Source: an uncultured Clostridia bacterium (GTDB taxonomy: Bacteria > Bacillota > Clostridia > TANB77 > CAG-508). Taken from it: 10,279 bases of DNA. Position numbers and translations under genes: made by a program. Under the pieces are notes generated by a model. It made no database searches, was not told the DNA's origin, and saw only the letters and a list, made by a program, of their open reading frames with translations. How positions within the stretch are numbered: the stretch's first letter is position 1; each line of letters begins with the position of its first letter. Of this stretch, positions 6,748 through 10,279 are shown piece after piece. The stretch lies in the NCBI GenBank assembly GCA_944388645.1, contig CALXJO010000031.1, forward strand, positions 1 to 10,279, written 5' to 3'.

Positions 6748-6773
6748 TGTTTCTCCTGTTTTTTCTTAAAGTT

Positions 6774-7181
6774 TTATTCTTGATTTTCTGCTACAACACT
6801 TGCAAGTACACCATTTACAAAAGCTGAAGATGTTTCTTCTCCATATTTTTTTGCAATGTTTACAGCTTCATTTATTATTACTTTAAATGGTTCTTTTTTG
6901 TATTTTATTTCATATATTGCAAGTTTTAAAATTGCCAAATCAACAGTAGATATTCTATCTATTGTCCAACCTTTTTTTAAGTTTTTTTCTATTATTCCTG
7001 TAATTTCTTCGTTGTTCTCTTTTATTCCTCTTGCTATTTCTTTTACATATTCTCTTGCTCTTGTATCTTCTACTTCTTGGCAATCTAAAAATAGCTTTAC
7101 TTGGCTTCTACTATTTTGTCTTTGTATTTCTTGGCTATATATGTAGCAAAAAGCAAGCTCTCTTCTTGATATTTCTTCCAT
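6774..7181 (-). CDS. nusB: Transcription antitermination protein NusB
   Basis: RNA-binding antitermination factor that acts with NusE/S10 on boxA in rRNA operons. The all-alpha NusB fold covers 135 residues, the normal length. It starts SRRELAFCYIYSQEI. The diagnostic C-terminal half reads GWTIDRISTVDLAILKLAIYE (71-91) and FKVIINEAVNIAKKYGEETSSAFVNGVL (99-126). Its Shine-Dalgarno TAGGTGA overlaps the TAG stop codon of the DUF2273 gene, with start and stop 9 nt apart, which implies translational coupling. NusB after the Asp23/AmaP/DUF2273 group is the common clostridial order. Confidence 0.97.
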   Translation of the reverse strand: MEEISRRELAFCYIYSQEIQRQNSRSQVKLFLDCQEVEDTRAREYVKEIARGIKENNEEITGIIEKNLKKGWTIDRISTVDLAILKLAIYEIKYKKEPFKVIINEAVNIAKKYGEETSSAFVNGVLASVVAENQE

Positions 7182-7190
7182 TTATTTCAC

Positions 7191-7394
7191 CTATAACCTA
7201 TCTATGAAATTCTTTAATTTTTCTTTAACTTCTTCTTTATTGTGTTGTATATAATTTCCTATATATATTCCTAAACATATAAATATTATCCAAATTATTA
7301 ACTCATATAAATGAGTACATAAGATTATTATTGCAATAATAGCTCCTACTATTGCACCTATATATTTGGAAATAAATCCTTTGATTTCATTCAT
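7191..7394 (-). CDS. DUF2273 small integral membrane protein (Asp23 cluster)
   Basis: A 67-residue membrane protein with two hydrophobic helices (about 11-26 and 31-47) and a basic/amphipathic tail (HNKEEVKEKLKNFIDRL). Size, topology and position between amaP and nusB match the DUF2273 family. In staphylococci a member is encoded in the asp23 operon and belongs to the Asp23/AmaP membrane complex. Its molecular job is unknown. The start shown gives the family-like opening MNEIKGFISKYIGAIVGAI. No good Shine-Dalgarno precedes this ATG directly. Instead a 14-codon ORF with a strong ribosome site overlaps it (ATGAATGA), so translation may depend on coupling. Confidence 0.85.
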   Translation of the reverse strand: MNEIKGFISKYIGAIVGAIIAIIILCTHLYELIIWIIFICLGIYIGNYIQHNKEEVKEKLKNFIDRL

Positions 7395-7431
7395 ATTTTC
7401 TAGTAAATGTTAGCTTTCTATCAGCTAGCAT
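7387..7431 (-). CDS. 14-codon upstream ORF overlapping the DUF2273 start
   Basis: ATG at 7431 is preceded by AAAGGAGAAAG, a much better ribosome site than that of the DUF2273 gene. The frame encodes MLADRKLTFTRKYE and stops at TGA (7387-7389). It overlaps the DUF2273 start by 8 nt in the sequence ATGAATGA. It is too short to be recognised as a protein family. I infer a leader peptide that delivers ribosomes to the DUF2273 start, or a remnant of a longer gene. The peptide itself may have no function. Confidence 0.5.
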   Translation of the reverse strand: MLADRKLTFTRKYE

Positions 7432-7479
7432 CTTTCTCCTTTCATCATCCTTGTCTACTCAAGCAATTAAAATATGTTC

Positions 7480-8034
7480 CTAGCTTGCCTGTTCTTCTTT
7501 TTGTACCATATCTTTTACTCTGATATCTAAACTTTTAACATCTACATCTATAGATTTTTTTATTGCATCTTTTACTTTTATTTGTATGTTATTGCTTAAT
7601 TCTTTTATTACTGCATTTTCATCTACTTCTATTGTTAATGTTATAAGTAAGTCATTATTATCACTTAATGTAATTCTTGTTTGTGCGTCTTTAACACTTT
7701 CAAATCCTGATACTACCGAATTTACTATGCTTGTTATTGTGTCTCTTGTTATTAATAGTTTTCCATCATCATTTTGTAATAATATTCCATCATTTGAAAA
7801 TTCTTCTTCCCTGCTACTTGATTCAAAAAATATTCCTTTTAGAGCCATTAATATTAATACTATATTTATACCAATTAAAACATTGCATGTTACTTGGTTT
7901 TGTAATGCATTTGATATTAGTAAATAAATTGTTGTTAAATCAAGCCAACCAAATATAACGCAACTAAAAAGAATTACAAATATTAATATTAGCACAGAAA
8001 ATATGCATAATATCATTTTATCTATAAACTTCAT
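7480..8034 (-). CDS. amaP: Alkaline shock response membrane anchor protein AmaP
   Basis: Membrane anchor that, in Staphylococcus aureus, holds Asp23 at the cytoplasmic membrane. The 184 residues contain two N-terminal transmembrane helices (about 8-28 and 51-70) and a cytoplasmic Asp23-like domain (about 83-175, GKLLITRDTITSIVNSVVSG ... LLITLTIEVDENAVIKELSNNIQIKVKDAI ... VKSLDIRVKDM). A short charged tail ends KEEQAS. The start follows a strong GGAGGT site. It lies downstream of gls24, separated by 64 nt that hold a stable hairpin, which may set the AmaP level below that of Gls24. An 85-nt gap with the 14-codon ORF follows. Assignment rests on topology plus operon context. Confidence 0.88.
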   Translation of the reverse strand: MKFIDKMILCIFSVLILIFVILFSCVIFGWLDLTTIYLLISNALQNQVTCNVLIGINIVLILMALKGIFFESSSREEEFSNDGILLQNDDGKLLITRDTITSIVNSVVSGFESVKDAQTRITLSDNNDLLITLTIEVDENAVIKELSNNIQIKVKDAIKKSIDVDVKSLDIRVKDMVQKEEQAS

Positions 8035-8056
8035 TTGCTACCTCCAATATTCTTAT

Positions 8057-8080
8057 AAAGGCACGTTGGTTCGTGCCTTT
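8057..8080. terminator. Perfect hairpin between gls24 and amaP (attenuator or processing site)
   Basis: Arms AAAGGCACG (8057-8065) and CGTGCCTTT (8072-8080) pair perfectly over 9 bp around a 6-nt loop. On the plus strand the arm runs into six T residues, an ideal intrinsic terminator. In the operon direction (minus) the stem is followed only by TTTATAAG, so termination there is probably partial. No plus-strand gene upstream needs it. A partial terminator or RNA-stability element inside the gls24-amaP operon is the better reading. Confidence 0.7.
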
Positions 8081-8098
8081 TTTACTTTATCTATTGTT

Positions 8099-8536
8099 CT
8101 ATTTTTGTTCACTATCTTTTGAAGAATCGTCATCTGTTATTGATTCTGTATTTACACCTTGAACATGTACATTTACTGCTAATACTTTTAATCCTGTCAT
8201 TCCTTCTACTGCTGTCTTTACTCTGTTTTGAATATCAAATGCTACATCTGGAATTCTTGATCCATATTCTACTATGATGTTTACATCTATTTTTGCATCT
8301 TTTTCTCCAACTTCTACTTTTATTCCTTTTGATAAGTTTTTCTTACCACTTAGAACTTCTGATATTCCTCCTGCAAATCCTCCTGCCATTGCATATACTC
8401 CAGGAGCTTCTGATACAGCTTTTCCTGCTATTACAGCAACAACATCATCTGCTATTTGTATTGAGCTTGTCTCTCCTGCTTGATTTTCTACTATTATTTC
8501 ACTTTCTTTTTCTTGAACATTATCTTTTTCTTCCAT
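8099..8536 (-). CDS. Asp23/Gls24 family envelope stress response protein
   Basis: Cytoplasmic, membrane-associated Asp23/Gls24 protein. Family members are abundant, form assemblies beneath the membrane through AmaP, and respond to alkaline or cell-envelope stress, but their biochemical activity is unknown. The 145 residues show a charged N-terminal arm (1-24) and the Asp23 domain (about 25-127): SIQIADDVVAVIAGKAVSEAPGVYAMAGG, then GIKVEVGEKDAKIDVNIIVEYGSRIPDVAFDIQNRVKTAVEGMTGLKVLAVNVHVQGV. The tail is acidic and Ser/Asp-rich. It is the first gene of the long leftward operon, with a GGAGGT ribosome site and a strong upstream promoter. The hairpin just downstream could let it be made in excess over AmaP. 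Confidence 0.96.
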   Translation of the reverse strand: MEEKDNVQEKESEIIVENQAGETSSIQIADDVVAVIAGKAVSEAPGVYAMAGGFAGGISEVLSGKKNLSKGIKVEVGEKDAKIDVNIIVEYGSRIPDVAFDIQNRVKTAVEGMTGLKVLAVNVHVQGVNTESITDDDSSKDSEQK

Positions 8537-8569
8537 AATAATACCTCCATATTATTTAATACTACCTAT

Positions 8570-8598
8570 AGTATACCAATATATGACTAATTTTACAA
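8570..8598 (-). promoter_or_regulatory. Sigma-A-type promoter of the gls24-fhs operon
   Basis: On the minus strand TTGTAA (8593-8598), exactly 17 bp of spacer and TATACT (8570-8575) match sigma-A consensus at 4/6 and 5/6 positions. The predicted start is near 8563, about 26 nt before the gls24 ATG. This is the only convincing promoter I see for the nine leftward reading frames down to fhs. Confidence 0.78.
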
Positions 8599-8659
8599 GT
8601 TTTATTGAAATATTTTTGAAATTAAATTTACTTGTCTTTGATTAAGAGTCAAACATTTA

Positions 8660-8688
8660 TTGCCTTAAAGCTTAGAAAGTGGTATAAT
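8660..8688 (+). promoter_or_regulatory. Sigma-A-type promoter of mutS2 with extended -10
   Basis: TTGCCT (8660-8665), a 17-bp spacer and a perfect TATAAT (8683-8688). A TG one base before the -10 box (8680-8681) makes an extended -10 element. The predicted start is near 8695, about 23 nt before the mutS2 ATG. It is divergent from the gls24 promoter, with 61 bp of AT-rich DNA between the two -35 boxes. Confidence 0.82.
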
Positions 8689-8717
8689 TTATGCTAGTAT
8701 ATTTTATGGAGATTAAT

Positions 8718-10279
8718 ATGTTAGAGAAAAATTTAAATGTTTTAGAATTTAATAAAATTATAGATTTAGTATGCAATTACAGTAACACTTATATTGGAAA
8801 GGAAAAATTAAAAAATCTTTCTCCTAGTAACAATAGTATTACTGTAAAAGAGTCGCTTGAAGAGACTTTTGAAGCTCTTAATTTAATATATAGAAAAGGT
8901 CAGCCAGAAATTGCAAATATTTCTGATATTGATATATGGATTAAGAACTTAAGAAGTTATAACCCACTTTCTGCAAAAGCTTTATTGGATGTTGCTTCTG
9001 TTTTAAAAACTGCTAGAGTTTTGCATGAATACTTTTTTGGAGATAAAGAATTCAATTTATCAGAATTTACTAGCTTAGAGCCATTATTTTCATCTTTATA
9101 TTTTAATAAAACTATAGAAAATAAAATTTTTGTTTCTATAATAGATGAGAATACTATAGCAGATGACGCATCTTCTAAATTGTCTTCTTTACGTAGAACT
9201 AGAAGTAATTTAGAGCAATCTTTACGCGAGAAGTTGTCTAATTTTATACATTCTTCTTCATATTCTAAGTATTTAATGGATTCTATTATAACAATTAGAA
9301 ATGATAGATTTGTAATTCCTGTAAAACAAGAATATAAAGATTTTATATCTGGTGCCATATTAGATATATCTGCAAGTGGCTCTACTGTATATATTGAGCC
9401 TTCTTCAGTATTTGAATTAAATAATAAAATTAGTAGTGTTAAAGCAGAGGAAAATTTAGAAATAGAAAAGATTTTAAAAGATTTATCTACTCTCCTATTC
9501 TCTATTGTTGATGAATTATCAAGTTCTTTAGAACTAATTGGCACAATAGATTCCATATTTGCAAAAGCAAAATATTCTAAAGAAATTTCTGGAATAATGC
9601 CTAAAATAAATGAAGAGAAATTTTTTTCTTTAATTTCTGCAAGGCATCCTCTTATAGATAAAGAAAAAGTAGTGCCAATAGATATTTCTATTGGACAAAA
9701 ATATAAGTCTTTGCTTATAACAGGACCAAATACTGGTGGTAAAACTGTAACTTTAAAGACCGTTGGATTACTTACTCTTATGGCTTGTAGTGGAATTCTA
9801 ATTCCAGCAAATGAAGGTAGCAGTATTTATGTTTTTGATAATGTTTTTGCAGATATTGGTGATGAGCAAAGTATTCAAGAGTCTCTAAGTACATTTTCTT
9901 CACATATGACTAATATTATAGATATTCTAAATATCGCAACTTCAAATAGTTTAATTTTATTAGATGAGTTAGGCTCTGGAACAGACCCTGTAGAAGGCTC
10001 TAGTCTTGCAATTAGTATATTAGAATACTTTCATAAAATAGATGCATTAACAATATGTACGACACATTATCATGAATTAAAAGAATATGCTTTAACACAT
10101 GATGATTTTGAAAATGCAAGCTCAGATTTTGATGTAGAAAACTTGCGTCCAACTTATAAATTAATAATTGGAGTTCCTGGTAAAAGTAATGCATTTGCTA
10201 TTAGTAAAAAGTTAGGGCTATCAGAAGAAATACTTGAAAGAGCTAAGTCATTAGTGCATGAAGATGATGCAAATATTGA
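8718..10279 (+). CDS. mutS2: Endonuclease MutS2 / RqcU (partial, 3' end outside window)
   Basis: MutS-family ATPase not involved in classical mismatch repair. Homologues are reported to suppress recombination (Helicobacter) and to rescue collided ribosomes (Bacillus subtilis). Translation from ATG 8718, after a GGAG site, gives 520 codons open to the window end. The N-terminus MLEKNLNVLEFNKIIDLVCN is family-typical. The core and lever region (about 30-300) includes RNDRFVIPVKQEYK and SGSTVYIEPSSVFELNN. The ABC-type ATPase has Walker A GPNTGGKT (336-343), the signature region DEQSIQESLSTFSSHM, Walker B LILLDELGSGTDPVEGSS with D416-E417, and the switch TTHYHELKEYA. The end of the ATPase domain, the coiled coil, KOW and the Smr nuclease domain would lie beyond the window, assuming the family's usual length of about 780 residues. 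No frame disruption is visible. It is the only plus-strand gene. Confidence 0.97.
   Translation, partial: MLEKNLNVLEFNKIIDLVCNYSNTYIGKEKLKNLSPSNNSITVKESLEETFEALNLIYRKGQPEIANISDIDIWIKNLRSYNPLSAKALLDVASVLKTARVLHEYFFGDKEFNLSEFTSLEPLFSSLYFNKTIENKIFVSIIDENTIADDASSKLSSLRRTRSNLEQSLREKLSNFIHSSSYSKYLMDSIITIRNDRFVIPVKQEYKDFISGAILDISASGSTVYIEPSSVFELNNKISSVKAEENLEIEKILKDLSTLLFSIVDELSSSLELIGTIDSIFAKAKYSKEISGIMPKINEEKFFSLISARHPLIDKEKVVPIDISIGQKYKSLLITGPNTGGKTVTLKTVGLLTLMACSGILIPANEGSSIYVFDNVFADIGDEQSIQESLSTFSSHMTNIIDILNIATSNSLILLDELGSGTDPVEGSSLAISILEYFHKIDALTICTTHYHELKEYALTHDDFENASSDFDVENLRPTYKLIIGVPGKSNAFAISKKLGLSEEILERAKSLVHEDDANI

Noticed and set aside
8595..8635. ACAAGT ... ACTTGT inverted repeat touching the gls24 -35 box
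   Set aside because: Six-base arms separated by 29 nt in very AT-rich DNA are not distinguishable from background.
8637..8653. Small inverted repeat TTTGA...TCAAA just upstream of the mutS2 -35 box, considered as an operator
   Set aside because: Arms of only 5 bp in AT-rich DNA are expected by chance. No second site or known consensus supports it.
8957..9556. 199-residue minus-strand ORF inside mutS2
   Set aside because: The plus strand encodes conserved MutS2 sequence throughout this stretch. The antisense frame is Ser/Leu/Ile-rich with no recognisable domain.

Overview
The window comes from an AT-rich, Gram-positive, probably endospore-forming member of the Clostridia. This is inferred from very low GC, strong GGAGG-type ribosome binding sites, an Asp23/Gls24-AmaP-DUF2273-nusB-xseA-xseB gene order, a CIRCE-controlled groESL operon, MutS2, and a SleB-type spore cortex hydrolase. 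I cannot name a genus. No rRNA, tRNA, CRISPR array, phage gene or transposase gene is visible. Ten complete genes and one 14-codon upstream ORF lie on the minus strand. One gene, mutS2, lies on the plus strand and runs off the right end.

Layout from left to right. (1) 1-102 holds only a terminator-like hairpin. (2) 103-2189 is the chaperonin operon, transcribed leftward: sigma-A-like promoter, CIRCE operator, groES, an intercistronic hairpin, groEL. (3) 2159-2378 is a gene-free gap with a 36-nt-period direct repeat/hairpin and the probable sleB terminator. (4) 2379-3113 is sleB. (5) 3114-3167 is a compact junction: a terminator-like hairpin covers the sleB Shine-Dalgarno sequence and encloses a candidate forespore-type promoter. 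(6) 3168-8536 is a long leftward operon in the order gls24, amaP, (14-codon uORF), DUF2273, nusB, xseA, xseB, DUF212 membrane protein, fhs. Most junctions are 9-26 nt, with a hairpin between gls24 and amaP. (7) 8537-8717 holds two well-formed divergent sigma-A-type promoters. (8) 8718 to the end is the first two thirds of mutS2, including its whole ATPase core.

How the genes fit together: groES and groEL form one folding machine under HrcA/CIRCE heat-shock control. Gls24, AmaP and the DUF2273 protein are the known membrane-anchored envelope-stress set. NusB (rRNA antitermination), XseA/XseB (exonuclease VII), the DUF212 phosphatase-like protein and formate-tetrahydrofolate ligase are housekeeping passengers of the same operon. 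SleB would act much later, in the spore.

The coding content is conventional and I see no unknown multi-gene system. The points worth a second look are in the non-coding DNA: the nested hairpin/promoter in front of sleB, the family of GTCCCC-containing inverted/direct repeats around groES, the 14-codon uORF overlapping the DUF2273 start, and the hairpin inside the gls24 operon. GroEL also has an unusual cysteine-containing tail.
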